Assembly: GCA_900542175.1 (NCBI GenBank)
Contig: UQNC01000056.1
Span: 1-10,800 of the forward strand
Reading direction: 5' to 3'
Length of the DNA stretch: 10,800 nucleotides
Origin: an uncultured Collinsella sp.
GTDB lineage: Bacteria; Actinomycetota; Coriobacteriia; Coriobacteriales; Coriobacteriaceae
In this document: positions 1-6,897 of the stretch, one piece after another
How positions within the stretch are numbered: the first letter of the stretch is position 1
Layout of the letters: each line of letters opens with the position of its first letter
The notes under the pieces: generated by a model
Seen by the model: the letters and a program-made list of their open reading frames with translations, nothing else
Told to the model about the DNA's origin: nothing
Databases searched by the model: none
Translations under genes and position numbers: made by a program

Positions 1-9
1 TTTCCCGAT

Positions 10-35
10 GTCCAAGAAATGGGAGGCAGTTCACT
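10..35 (+). repeat. left copy of a 26-base inverted pair
   Basis: This stretch matches the reverse complement of 10744-10769 at 25 of 26 positions; it starts GTCCAAGAAATGGGA and ends GCAGTTCACT. It lies beyond the stop of the flavodiiron gene, in non-coding sequence. Confidence 0.7.
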
Positions 36-61
36 GTCCCCTTTGTGGTGGTTTTGCTCGT

Positions 62-79
62 TAAAAGCGAAATATCGCT
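62..79 (-). terminator. weak candidate terminator after the flavodiiron gene
   Basis: On the minus strand AGCGA-TATT-TCGCT (79 to 66) is followed by TTTTA. The 5-bp stem overlaps the stop codon, so it is a weak intrinsic terminator at best. Confidence 0.3.
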
Positions 80-1238
80 ACTTGGAAAGCTCGTCGGCGA
101 GAACCTCGATCTGAGCGCGCGAGGCGTCGTTGAGCGAGCCCAGCACGGTCACCTTGTTCTGCGCCAGGGTGATGTCCTTCATGCCCTCGAGCTCCTTGGT
201 CATAACCTTGGCAGCGGTGGGCGCCCAGGAGCCGGCCTCAACGAGCGCCACCGTACGGTTCTGATAGGCGTGCTCGGCAAGCGTGTGGATAAAGGTGCTC
301 ATGCACGGGAAGATCTCGCCCTGATAGGTGATGGAGGCAAGCACCAGACGGTCGTAGCGGAACGCATCCTCAACGGCCTCGGCCATGTCGTCGCGAGCCA
401 GGTCAAAGACGGAAACCTTCTGGCCGCGAGCCTCGAGCGCTGCGGCGATCTCCTCGACGGCGGCCTTCAGGTGGCCGTAGACGCTCGCGTAGGCAATGGT
501 GATGCCCTCGTCCTCGGGCTGATAGCTCGACCAGGTGTTATAGGTGTCGAGGTAGTAGCCCAGGTTCTCGGTCAGCACGGGGCCGTGGAGCGGGCAGATG
601 ATTTGGATGTCCAGGTCGGCGGCCTTCTTGAGGACGGCCTGTACGAACTTGCCGAACTTACCGACGATGCCAAAGTAGTAGCGGCGAGCCTCGCAAGCCC
701 AGCCCTCGGGATCCTCGATGTCGTTGGCGCCAAACTTGCCAAAGCCGTCGGCACTAAAGAGCACCTTGTCGGTGGACTCGTAGGAGAAAATCACCTCGGG
801 CCAGTGAACGTTGGGAGCGCCGATAAACGTTAGGCTGTGGCCGCCCAGATCGAGCACATCGCCCTCTTTGACGACCATTTTGCGCTCGGGGAAGTCGGTG
901 CCAAAGTAGTTGACCATCATGCGGAAGGCGCCCATGCTGGCCACAATCTGTGCCTGGGGATAGCGCTCCATAAAGGCGGCGATACCGGCGGAGTGATCGG
1001 GCTCCATGTGATGGACGATCAGGTAGTCAGGCGTACGGCCATCGAGCACGGCCTCGAGGTTGCCGAGCCATTCGTCGACAAAGCCGGCGTCGACCGAATC
1101 GGCGACAGCGATTTTATCGCCCAAGATAACATAGCTGTTGTATGCCATGCCGTTCTCGGACACGTCGTACTGGCCCTCGAACAGGTCAATGTCGTGATCG
1201 TCGACACCGATGTAGCGGATATCCTTGGTGATCTCCAT
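78..1238 (-). CDS. FprA-family A-type flavoprotein (flavodiiron protein)
   Basis: This 386-residue protein is a soluble cytoplasmic flavodiiron protein; the family reduces O2 to water and/or NO to N2O with electrons from rubredoxin or a flavin partner, protecting anaerobes. The metallo-beta-lactamase-like domain spans about residues 1-240 and shows the complete diiron ligand set: HHMEPDH at 76-82 (H77, E79, D81), H145 in APNVHWPE, D164 in SADGFGKFG and H218 in CPLHGP. A flavodoxin-like FMN domain follows (about 246-386), starting with TIAYASVYGH. The length is that of a two-domain FDP with no fused rubredoxin or reductase. The ATG at 1238 is preceded by AGGAGG (1248-1253), which decides against an in-frame ATG 14 codons upstream. 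It appears to be a single-gene unit, downstream of lacI on the same strand but with its own promoter candidate. Whether O2 or NO is the main substrate cannot be read from the sequence. Confidence 0.93.
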   Translation of the reverse strand: MEITKDIRYIGVDDHDIDLFEGQYDVSENGMAYNSYVILGDKIAVADSVDAGFVDEWLGNLEAVLDGRTPDYLIVHHMEPDHSAGIAAFMERYPQAQIVASMGAFRMMVNYFGTDFPERKMVVKEGDVLDLGGHSLTFIGAPNVHWPEVIFSYESTDKVLFSADGFGKFGANDIEDPEGWACEARRYYFGIVGKFGKFVQAVLKKAADLDIQIICPLHGPVLTENLGYYLDTYNTWSSYQPEDEGITIAYASVYGHLKAAVEEIAAALEARGQKVSVFDLARDDMAEAVEDAFRYDRLVLASITYQGEIFPCMSTFIHTLAEHAYQNRTVALVEAGSWAPTAAKVMTKELEGMKDITLAQNKVTVLGSLNDASRAQIEVLADELSK

Positions 1239-1254
1239 CAGGCAAAGCCTCCTA

Positions 1255-1284
1255 GATAGACAAAAGAACCCGTCTATCATAACA
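1255..1284 (-). promoter_or_regulatory. candidate extended -10 promoter and inverted repeat upstream of the flavodiiron gene
   Basis: On the minus strand TGTTATGAT (1284 to 1276) matches an extended -10 hexamer (TG-n-TATGAT); no convincing -35 is seen. A perfect 7-bp inverted repeat, GATAGAC / GTCTATC (1255-1261 and 1272-1278, 10-base spacer), overlaps the -10 and the likely transcription start. It could be an operator or a short leader hairpin. The assignment rests on base pattern only. Confidence 0.4.
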
Positions 1285-1367
1285 CTCGGCAGTATCCCAA
1301 CTGTTATCTGCCGGTATCCTTACCGATTGTTATTGAAATACGATAAATCGCCGTTTACCTGCGCAAA
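1281..1367. other. short lacI-fprA gap with small inverted repeats
   Basis: The gap between the LacI-type gene and the flavodiiron promoter contains CGGTA/TACCG (1312-1316 / 1321-1325) and CGGCAG/CTGCCG (1287-1292 / 1308-1313). Neither has a U-tract on the minus strand, so I do not call a clear terminator for the repressor gene. Confidence 0.3.
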
Positions 1368-2399
1368 CTATGAGTGTAGTATCGCCGTGCTATGTCGAAT
1401 AATGAGCTGGCCGGGAATACGAATGGCAACGGTTTTGCCCGCCGTACCCGCCTCGGGAACCGCATGCTCGAATACCTCGCGTCCACGCTGATGTAGATCG
1501 AATCGCACGGTCGTGAGCTCGTTGTGTGCCACAAAATCATCGAGCGAGTCATCGACGCCCACCACGCTCACGTCCTCGGGCACGCGCAAGCCGCTATCAC
1601 GCAGCGCGGCAATCGCGCCATTTGCCATCTGATCGTTTGCCGCATAGATCGCCGTCATGGTGCGATCGTGCTCGGCCAAGTACCTGCCGGCCTCGTAACC
1701 GCTGTTGGCAGACCAGTCGCCCTCGAGCGGCTCTGCCGGCTCGATGTGTTTACGCTCGAGTGCATCCTGCCAACCGGCGCGACGAAACTGCTCGTCGACC
1801 GAAAACGACGGGCCGCCGATATAACGAATTTGCTCGTGCCCCAGCTCAAACAGGTGATCCATAAGCAATAGCGAACAGCCGTAATGATCGGAGTCGACCG
1901 TGGTCACCCGCGGGTGGGCGTACATGGTAACGATGACCGTGCCAATGCCCGGCAGTGGATCAAACGTCTCAAAATCGGGCGCCATGCGGCTCATGCCGAT
2001 GATGATGCCGTCCACCGGCAATGCGGCCATACGACGCGTGGCCTCGGCAAGCGAAAACTCCTCGGTCTTGGACATCTCGACCAGCGTGATGGCGCAATTA
2101 TGCTCGCGAGCAGCGCTGGCGATGCCGTCGATCATTGAGAGGTTGCCAAACTTGGTGACATCGTTGATGCACAGGCCGACCGAATGGTAACGGCCGTCGC
2201 GCAGCGAGCGGCCGGCATAACTCGGACGAAAGCCGAGCTCTTGCATAGCGGCCTGCACGCGCTGGCGCGTCTGCTCGTTAACGTTGGGCAAGCCGTTGGC
2301 GACGCGCGAAACCGTCTGCTGCGAAACGCCAGCAGCGCGGGCGACGTCGGCCATGGAGACCGAACGCGTACCTGTATCGTTGGACGGGCGCCTTGCCAC
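1368..2399 (-). CDS. LacI-family transcriptional repressor, probable regulator of galKT
   Basis: This is a 343-residue LacI/GalR-family DNA-binding protein. An N-terminal helix-turn-helix (about residues 15-35, SMADVARAAGVSQQTVSRV) is followed by the hinge helix (about 58-68, RPSYAGRSLR) and a periplasmic-binding-protein-like sugar-sensing core that includes the family's C-terminal VVGVDDS segment. I chose the GTG at 2399 because AAGGTG (2405-2410) lies 5 bases upstream and this gives the usual short LacI N-terminus; an ATG at 2456 would add 19 residues and lacks a good ribosome site. The gene is divergent from galK across a 338-bp gap holding three similar palindromic sites, so control of galKT and of itself is the simplest reading. 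The effector is inferred to be galactose or a derivative; no residue here proves it. Confidence 0.92.
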   Translation of the reverse strand: MARRPSNDTGTRSVSMADVARAAGVSQQTVSRVANGLPNVNEQTRQRVQAAMQELGFRPSYAGRSLRDGRYHSVGLCINDVTKFGNLSMIDGIASAAREHNCAITLVEMSKTEEFSLAEATRRMAALPVDGIIIGMSRMAPDFETFDPLPGIGTVIVTMYAHPRVTTVDSDHYGCSLLLMDHLFELGHEQIRYIGGPSFSVDEQFRRAGWQDALERKHIEPAEPLEGDWSANSGYEAGRYLAEHDRTMTAIYAANDQMANGAIAALRDSGLRVPEDVSVVGVDDSLDDFVAHNELTTVRFDLHQRGREVFEHAVPEAGTAGKTVAIRIPGQLIIRHSTAILHS

Positions 2400-2404
2400 A
2401 GGAT

Positions 2405-2410
2405 CACCTT
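2405..2410 (-). promoter_or_regulatory. ribosome binding site deciding the GTG start of the LacI-family gene
   Basis: AAGGTG on the minus strand lies 5 bases before GTG at 2399. It is the only good Shine-Dalgarno match near a start that precedes the helix-turn-helix. Confidence 0.5.
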
Positions 2411-2490
2411 CACCCTTGCGAGATCTGAATAGCGTGAATGCCAGCCCGGGCAGCAATACACCCCGCGCCGAGGCCCGCTATCGTCGGACG

Positions 2491-2508
2491 CATGTTAACG
2501 TACTCTAC
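2491..2508. promoter_or_regulatory. LacI-type operator candidate 1
   Basis: CATGTTAACGTACTCTAC; its reverse complement, GTAGAGTACGTTAACATG, fits the pattern of the two other sites in this gap (TATGAGTACGTTAACATA). The central ACGT has the CpG centre typical of LacI-family operators. It lies between a candidate -10 (TATAAA, minus, 2538-2533) and the GTG start of the repressor, a position suited to autoregulation. Confidence 0.6.
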
Positions 2509-2532
2509 TTTTTCTATCTGCATCTCTTCTGC

Positions 2533-2538
2533 TTTATA
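2533..2538 (-). promoter_or_regulatory. candidate -10 box for the LacI-family gene
   Basis: TATAAA on the minus strand, about 134 bases before the GTG start. The region 17 bases upstream (TGAATG) is a poor -35, so this is tentative. Confidence 0.3.
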
Positions 2539-2613
2539 AGTCCATACGACAGTACCATTCACGGCTGTATTTCTACCGATTACCAGATTCTCAAAAAGTG
2601 ACAAGCGTTGTGT

Positions 2614-2631
2614 TATGAGTACGTTAACATA
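2614..2631. promoter_or_regulatory. LacI-type operator candidate 2
   Basis: TATGAGTACGTTAACATA has outer TATG/CATA and inner ACGT in perfect dyad symmetry, with three non-symmetric positions per half. The non-symmetric positions are themselves conserved in the other two sites, as expected for a shared binding site rather than a chance palindrome. Confidence 0.68.
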
Positions 2632-2678
2632 GCCCGTAACGTGCGGTATCGTGAACACTTGGTTCATGCCGCTTCAAG

Positions 2679-2696
2679 TTGTTAACGTACTCATAA
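2679..2696. promoter_or_regulatory. LacI-type operator candidate 3, next to galK
   Basis: TTGTTAACGTACTCATAA is the inverted copy of site 2 (reverse complement TTATGAGTACGTTAACAA). Its centre lies 65 bp from site 2 and about 50 bp before the galK start, where it would cover the promoter or the early transcript. No galK -35/-10 pair stood out; TTGGTT (2660-2665) with TAACGT (2682-2687) over site 3 is the best weak candidate. Confidence 0.65.
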
Positions 2697-2737
2697 CGAC
2701 GCAAAACTCATCCGTGCGCGCCAAAGAAAGGACCCCC

Positions 2738-3943
2738 ATGACCACCCCCGACGAAAAGACACTCGCCACGCTCACCAAGCTGTTTGAGGAGGAGTTTGGC
2801 CCCATCGGCGATCGCCAAGTGCTCTATGTGCACGCGCCCGGCCGTTCCGAGATCAGTGGCAACCACACCGACCACGAGGGCGGCCACGTTATCGCCGGCT
2901 CGCTCGATGTCGCTGTCGACGGCATTGCCGTGGCGACCGACACCAACAAGGTTCGCGTTGCCGACGAGGGCTATCCCACGTTTGAGATCACGCTCGACAC
3001 GCTGGATATTCAAGAGTCCGAGAAGGGCACGTCCGCGAGCCTCGTACGCGGCATGGCCCACGAAATCGCTGCCCTGGGTGTTGAGCCCCAGGGCTTTGAC
3101 TTCGCCTTCACCTGCTCCGTCCCCTCGGGCGGCGGTCTTTCGAGCTCCGCTGCCGTCGAGGCGGCGTACGGCCGCGCCATGGAAACCCTCTGGGGCGCAC
3201 CCGCCATCGAGCCCGTCGCGCTCGCCCAGATGAGCCAGCGCACCGAGAACAACTATTACGGCAAGCCCTGCGGTCTGATGGACCAGGCCGCTGTGTGCCT
3301 GGGCGGCCTCGCCTACATGGACTTTGAGGACCAGGCTCAGCCTAAAACCCAGAAGCTCGAGCTCAACTTTGAGGATCACGGTTATGCGCTTGTGCTCGTT
3401 AAGGTTGGCGCCGACCATGTGGCAGCTACCGACGACTACGCCGCCGTTCCGCGCGAGATGCAGGACGTCGCCGCCGAGTTTGGCAAGGCACGCCTGTGCG
3501 AGGTCGACGTTGCCGACTTTGACGCTAAACTCCCCGAGCTGCGCGCCAAGCTGGGCGACCGCGCCTGCCTGCGCGCCGTTCACTACTGGTACGAGAACGG
3601 CCTGGTCGACAAGCGCTGGGCAGCGCTCAACGCCGGCGACATTGACCAGTTCCTGGTCCTGACGCGCGAGTCCGGCGCCAGCTCTGCGATGTACCTGCAG
3701 AATGTCGTCGCCAAGCTGGGTTCCGAGCAGCCTTCCATGTATGCCCTGGCACTGGCCGAGCACGTGCTCGACGGCCGCGGCGCCGTGCGTATCCACGGCG
3801 GCGGCTTTGGCGGCACCATCCAGGCCTTCGTGCCGCTCGACCTCGTCGACACCTTCATTGCCAAGATGAACGACTGGCTGGGCGAGGACTCTGCCCGCCA
3901 CTACGCAATTTCTGACAAGGGGGCTTACGCGGCATGGCTGTAA
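2738..3943 (+). CDS. galK: galactokinase
   Basis: This 401-residue GHMP-superfamily kinase phosphorylates galactose at C1 with ATP, the first committed step of the Leloir pathway, in the cytoplasm. The three family motifs are present: a variant substrate motif, PGRSEISGNHTDH (34-46); the ATP-binding loop VPSGGGLSSSAAV (128-140); and the C-terminal RIHGGGFGG (351-359). D182 in GLMDQ corresponds to the catalytic base. Motif 1 has ISGNHTDH where classical galactokinases have LIGEHTDY; I recall similar forms in Gram-positive homologues. The ATG at 2738 follows AAAGGA (2727-2732) with a 5-base spacer, and protein similarity starts there; an upstream in-frame ATG at 2651 would read through operator 3. 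The stop codon overlaps galT, so the two genes form one operon, probably controlled by the divergent LacI-type repressor. Confidence 0.94.
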   Translation: MTTPDEKTLATLTKLFEEEFGPIGDRQVLYVHAPGRSEISGNHTDHEGGHVIAGSLDVAVDGIAVATDTNKVRVADEGYPTFEITLDTLDIQESEKGTSASLVRGMAHEIAALGVEPQGFDFAFTCSVPSGGGLSSSAAVEAAYGRAMETLWGAPAIEPVALAQMSQRTENNYYGKPCGLMDQAAVCLGGLAYMDFEDQAQPKTQKLELNFEDHGYALVLVKVGADHVAATDDYAAVPREMQDVAAEFGKARLCEVDVADFDAKLPELRAKLGDRACLRAVHYWYENGLVDKRWAALNAGDIDQFLVLTRESGASSAMYLQNVVAKLGSEQPSMYALALAEHVLDGRGAVRIHGGGFGGTIQAFVPLDLVDTFIAKMNDWLGEDSARHYAISDKGAYAAWL

Positions 3944-5562
3944 TGACTGATGTGCGCGAAGCTGCGCAGAGCCTGATCGAATACGCCATCCATCGGTCTA
4001 TGGTCGGCCAGGACGATCGCATCTGGGCCTACAACACTATTCTGGAGTGCATTGGTGCCACGGGTCCGGCGCTCGACATGGCCTGGGCGCTCCAGGTTGA
4101 GAAACTCTCGCTCTTGCACCCCAATACCCTGCCCGACTTTGATCTTGAAGGCACGCTTGCCGCGCTTTCCGAGGCCGCCGTTACCAACGGTGCCGCCGAG
4201 GACACGGCGTCAGGCCGCGACCGCATCGCCATGCGCATCATGGGTGCGCTCATGCCGAGGCCTTCGGTTGTAAACGAGGAGTTCAACGGACGCATGGGCG
4301 TCAACGAGCCCCGCGCCGCAACCGACTGGTTCTACGGCCTGTGCTGCGACGCCGGCTACGTGCGCCGCGCCGCCATCGCGCGCAACATCAAATGGAGCAC
4401 CCCCACCAACTGGGGCGATCTTGAGATCACCATCAACCTGTCCAAGCCCGAGAAGGACCCGCGCGATATCGCCGCGGCAGGTGCCGCCAAGAACACGGGC
4501 GAGAAGTATCCCGCCTGCCAGCTCTGCATCGAAAACGAGGGCTATCCCGGACGCTCCGCCGCAGCCGACGGCGGCGCTCACCCCGCTCGCCAAAACCTGC
4601 GCATTATCCCCATCCAGCTCAACGGCGAGCGCTGGGGCTTCCAGTACAGCCCGTACGCCTACTTTAACGAGCACTGCATTGCCATGAGCTCCGAGCATCG
4701 TCCGATGCACGTCGACCGCAAGGGCTTGACCTGCCTGCTCGACTTTGTGGACCTGTTCCCGCATTACTTCATCGGCTCCAACGCCGACCTGCCTATCGTG
4801 GGCGGCTCGATTCTGTCGCACGACCACTTCCAGGGCGGCGCGCACGAGTTCCCCATGATGCATGCCGCCGAGGTCTCGCAGTTTAGCGTGCCCGGTTTTG
4901 ACCAGGTCACCGGCACTGTGCTGCAGTGGCCGCTCTCGGTGCTGCGCCTGCGCTCGCATGACCGCGCTCAGCTGCTCGACGCTGCCGAGAAGATTATCCT
5001 CGCCTGGCGCGAGTGGACCGACGAGTCGGTGGGCGTCGTCGCGCACACAGCCGATGGCGTGGCGCACAACACCGTGACGCCCGTCATCCGCCGCGTCGAC
5101 TCCCGCGGCAATGCCGGCGGCGAAATCTACGAGGCCTACCTGGCGCTTCGCTGCAACATCACGACCGACGAGCATCCGCTGGGCGTATTCCACCCGCATG
5201 CCGAGTACCACCACATTAAGAAGGAGAACATCGGCCTGATCGAGGTCATGGGCCTGGCCATTTTGCCGCCACGCCTGGTTCCCGAGCTCGGCGCCGTCCG
5301 CGAGCACCTGCTGGCCGCCAAGGTCGACGCAAGCTACGACCTTGGCGCCGCACTCGAGGGCGACGACCTTTGCCGCAGCCACGCCGCATGGGCCGAGGAT
5401 GTCTTTGCACGCCGCGCCGATGAACTTACGGCAGACAACGCCATCGATATCCTGCACGAGGAGGTGGGCGTGGTGTTTGGCCACGTGCTCGACAACGCCG
5501 GCGTCTTTAAATGGGACGAGGCAGGACGCGCCGCCCAGCAGCGCTTTATCGACTCGCTGTAA
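3934..5562 (+). CDS. galT: class II UTP-hexose-1-phosphate / UDP-glucose-hexose-1-phosphate uridylyltransferase
   Basis: This 542-residue protein exchanges UMP between UDP-glucose and galactose-1-phosphate, the step after GalK. It belongs to the longer Gram-positive class of GalT rather than the ~350-residue E. coli class. Visible landmarks are YPACQLC (192-198, with a CxxC), NLRIIPIQLNGERWGFQYSP (221-240), the EHRPMHVDRKGL segment (254-265) and the active-site-like SHDHFQGG (295-302), with H296/H298 as nucleophile-region histidines. The ATG at 3934 overlaps the last 10 bases of galK and lies 10 bases after AAGGGGG (3917-3923); an ATG at 3943 is in frame but too far from that site. Translation is therefore probably coupled to galK. 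At 542 residues it is somewhat longer than the roughly 490-510 I expect for this class. galE is not in the window. Confidence 0.93.
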   Translation: MAVMTDVREAAQSLIEYAIHRSMVGQDDRIWAYNTILECIGATGPALDMAWALQVEKLSLLHPNTLPDFDLEGTLAALSEAAVTNGAAEDTASGRDRIAMRIMGALMPRPSVVNEEFNGRMGVNEPRAATDWFYGLCCDAGYVRRAAIARNIKWSTPTNWGDLEITINLSKPEKDPRDIAAAGAAKNTGEKYPACQLCIENEGYPGRSAAADGGAHPARQNLRIIPIQLNGERWGFQYSPYAYFNEHCIAMSSEHRPMHVDRKGLTCLLDFVDLFPHYFIGSNADLPIVGGSILSHDHFQGGAHEFPMMHAAEVSQFSVPGFDQVTGTVLQWPLSVLRLRSHDRAQLLDAAEKIILAWREWTDESVGVVAHTADGVAHNTVTPVIRRVDSRGNAGGEIYEAYLALRCNITTDEHPLGVFHPHAEYHHIKKENIGLIEVMGLAILPPRLVPELGAVREHLLAAKVDASYDLGAALEGDDLCRSHAAWAEDVFARRADELTADNAIDILHEEVGVVFGHVLDNAGVFKWDEAGRAAQQRFIDSL

Positions 5563-5564
5563 TG

Positions 5565-5577
5565 GTCCCTTGGGGAC
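5565..5577. repeat. small GTCCC...GGGAC palindrome after galT
   Basis: GTCCCTTGGGGAC is a short palindrome directly after the galT stop. The GTCCC-type edge recurs in the repeat pieces at 33-40 and 10594-10600, so it may be a remnant of a dispersed intergenic repeat. No function is claimed. Confidence 0.3.
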
Positions 5578-5608
5578 GGAGGAAAACAGATCATTTCGTC
5601 TTCAAGAC

Positions 5609-5649
5609 AACGGCGCCCGCCGGCAACATCGCCGACGGGCGCCGTTTTT
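5609..5649 (+). terminator. strong intrinsic terminator of galKT
   Basis: A perfect 11-bp stem (AACGGCGCCCG 5609-5619 with CGGGCGCCGTT 5636-5646) is extended inward by CGGC/GCCG (5621-5624 / 5631-5634) and followed by TTTTT (5645-5649). It starts 47 bases after the galT stop codon. Confidence 0.9.
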
Positions 5650-5653
5650 GAGT

Positions 5654-5724
5654 GTAGTCATTGGGGTCATTCTTAAGGGGCGTTCTTAAACGACTAGTCA
5701 TTAAAGAGCGTCCCCAATGACTAC
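5654..5724. repeat. intergenic palindromic repeat with 13-bp terminal inverted repeats
   Basis: The outer arms GTAGTCATTGGGG (5654-5666) and CCCCAATGACTAC (5712-5724) are perfect inverted repeats. Inside is a 30-base near-palindrome (5681-5710) centred on ACTAGT, with only three mismatched pairs. Bases 5677-5702 occur inverted, without mismatch, at 10600-10625. It has no coding capacity and resembles a small non-autonomous or REP-like element, about 5 bases after the galT terminator U-tract. Confidence 0.7.
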
Positions 5725-5730
5725 TTGCGA

Positions 5731-5904
5731 CCAAGGCAACGCCGGTGTCTTGGCAACGACAGCGAAAACGCCCCTAAGCGAGCAAGGTGACGTGAAAGAG
5801 GAGGGCATTGACCTTTTGGTCATGCCCGACGATTGAACGTCAGATTGCCGCTTAGGGGCGTTTGCAGCGTCGCGCCGTTACGCGGTTTGGTAAAACCGCG
5901 TAAC
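5731..5904. ncRNA. structured intergenic element A (covarying partner of element B)
   Basis: This is a nested hairpin array. P0 is CCAAGGC/GTCTTGG (5731-5737/5747-5753). P1 is a perfect 15-bp stem (5766-5780/5849-5863). Inside it are GCAA/TTGC (5782-5785/5845-5848), P2 TGACGT/ACGTCA (5788-5793/5837-5842) and P3 GGGCAT-T-GACC closed on TTTT (5803-5827). P4 is GTTACGCGGTTT/AAACCGCGTAAC with loop GGTA (5877-5904). The same architecture, spacing and core segments recur at 7979-8150 with compensatory changes in the stems. P4 ends one base from the lacC stop codon. The transcribed strand is unsettled: a G-U pair in P0 favours plus, while position after a minus-strand stop suggests a 3'UTR role. I do not recognise the family; Collinsella-type RNA motifs described by comparative genomics are the ones to compare. 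Confidence 0.6.
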
Positions 5905-5905
5905 C

Positions 5906-6841
5906 CTACAGTTCAGTCACGACAACACTGTTGTAGACCTCGTCCCAGCAGTCCATGACCAGGTGGCCGGTCTTGGGATCCATGGCGTTGAGCTTGCCGC
6001 AGGTATTGGCGGTCTTGAGCACCGTAACGTCGTCGGCACCAGCAGCAATGGCATGCGCAAAGCCGGCGATGGTCGAGTCACCGGAACCCGTCGCGTTCAC
6101 AGCCGCAATCGCGGGCGTCTTGGCGCGGAACGCGCGACCCTCATGGAAGCCCACCGAACCGGCAGCGCCCATCGAAACGACAACCCAGGAAATGCCGGCA
6201 AAGCGGCCATCGGCGGCAAGCGCCTCGCGCAGGGTATCGACATCATCGGTCGTAAAGGACGTACCCAGCAGGCCGTTAATCTCGGTCAGGTTGGGCTTTA
6301 CGAGCTCAGGCTTAGCGTCGGACTCAAGCGCAGCCTCCAGCGATGCACCCGAGGTGTCGAGCAGTACCTTGGCGCCCGCCTCCTCGGCGATCTTGACGAG
6401 CTCGGCATAGTAGCCGGCATCGACGCCACGCGGCAGCGAGCCCGAAAGCGTCACAACGTCCGCCTTCGCAGCAAGCTCGGCAAACTTGGCCGTAAAGGCC
6501 TCGAGCTCGGCCGGGGCGATCTGCGGGCCGCTCTCCAGCAGCTCAGTCTGATTACCCTCGTGCAGAATATTCAGGCAGATGCGCGTCTCACCGGCGATGG
6601 GCACAAAGTCGTTCTTGACGCCGTCGGCATCCATAAGCTCGGCCATATAGGCACCCATGTGACCGCCAAGCAGGCCAGTCGCGAGCACGTCATCTCCCAG
6701 CTGCAGCAGCACACGGCTCACGTTGAGGCCCTTACCGCCAGCAGTCTTTTCGGGCGTCACACGGTTCACGTCGTCGATGATCAACTTGTCGAGCTGATAG
6801 CGCGTATCAATCGACGGGTTCATGGTAACGGTCAGAATCAT
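5906..6841 (-). CDS. lacC: tagatose-6-phosphate kinase
   Basis: This 311-residue PfkB-family sugar kinase phosphorylates D-tagatose-6-phosphate with ATP to tagatose-1,6-bisphosphate, the third step of the galactose-6-phosphate pathway. The N-terminal MILTVTMNPSIDTRY and the glycine-rich TAGGKGLNVSR (33-43) are of the LacC/FruK type. VKPNLTE (181-187) and the C-terminal signature NATGSGDSTIAG (249-260), with catalytic D255, complete the active site. The length equals that of known LacC. The ATG at 6841 follows AGGAG (6848-6852) with 6 bases between; an upstream in-frame ATG at 6886 would add 15 unrelated residues. It lies 56 bases after the epimerase gene and is the last gene of the lac cluster; element A begins 1 base after its stop. 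1-Phosphofructokinase is the alternative, but the lacAB neighbours favour LacC. The aldolase gene lacD is not in the window. Confidence 0.9.
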   Translation of the reverse strand: MILTVTMNPSIDTRYQLDKLIIDDVNRVTPEKTAGGKGLNVSRVLLQLGDDVLATGLLGGHMGAYMAELMDADGVKNDFVPIAGETRICLNILHEGNQTELLESGPQIAPAELEAFTAKFAELAAKADVVTLSGSLPRGVDAGYYAELVKIAEEAGAKVLLDTSGASLEAALESDAKPELVKPNLTEINGLLGTSFTTDDVDTLREALAADGRFAGISWVVVSMGAAGSVGFHEGRAFRAKTPAIAAVNATGSGDSTIAGFAHAIAAGADDVTVLKTANTCGKLNAMDPKTGHLVMDCWDEVYNSVVVTEL

Positions 6842-6897
6842 ATTGAACTCCTGTTTCCGGGGCACGACACGCGCGGCCCCAAACATACGATAGCTCG

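Noticed and set aside
78..833. Plus-strand open frame opposite the flavodiiron gene
   Set aside because: It is a shadow frame; the minus-strand protein has all diiron ligands and a good ribosome site.
2708..3901. Long open frame on the minus strand opposite galK (397 codons)
   Set aside because: It mirrors the galK codons; composition (repeated G, A, V, L, H) is typical of antisense frames in high-GC genes.
4210..5484. Long open frame on the minus strand opposite galT (424 codons)
   Set aside because: It is a shadow of the high-GC galT codons; the protein has no recognisable motif and the start has no ribosome site, while galT on the plus strand is a clear family member.
5654..5724. CRISPR array or tandem repeat
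   Set aside because: The repeat is a single palindromic unit without regular spacers; nowhere in the window are there three or more evenly spaced copies.
5877..5904. P4 of element A as a plain terminator of lacC
   Set aside because: The 12-bp hairpin directly follows the stop codon, but no U-tract follows on the minus strand, and the whole structure recurs in element B.
6842..6886. Longer lacC start at 6886
   Set aside because: The extra 15 residues do not resemble the LacC N-terminus, and AGGAG lies properly placed before the ATG at 6841.
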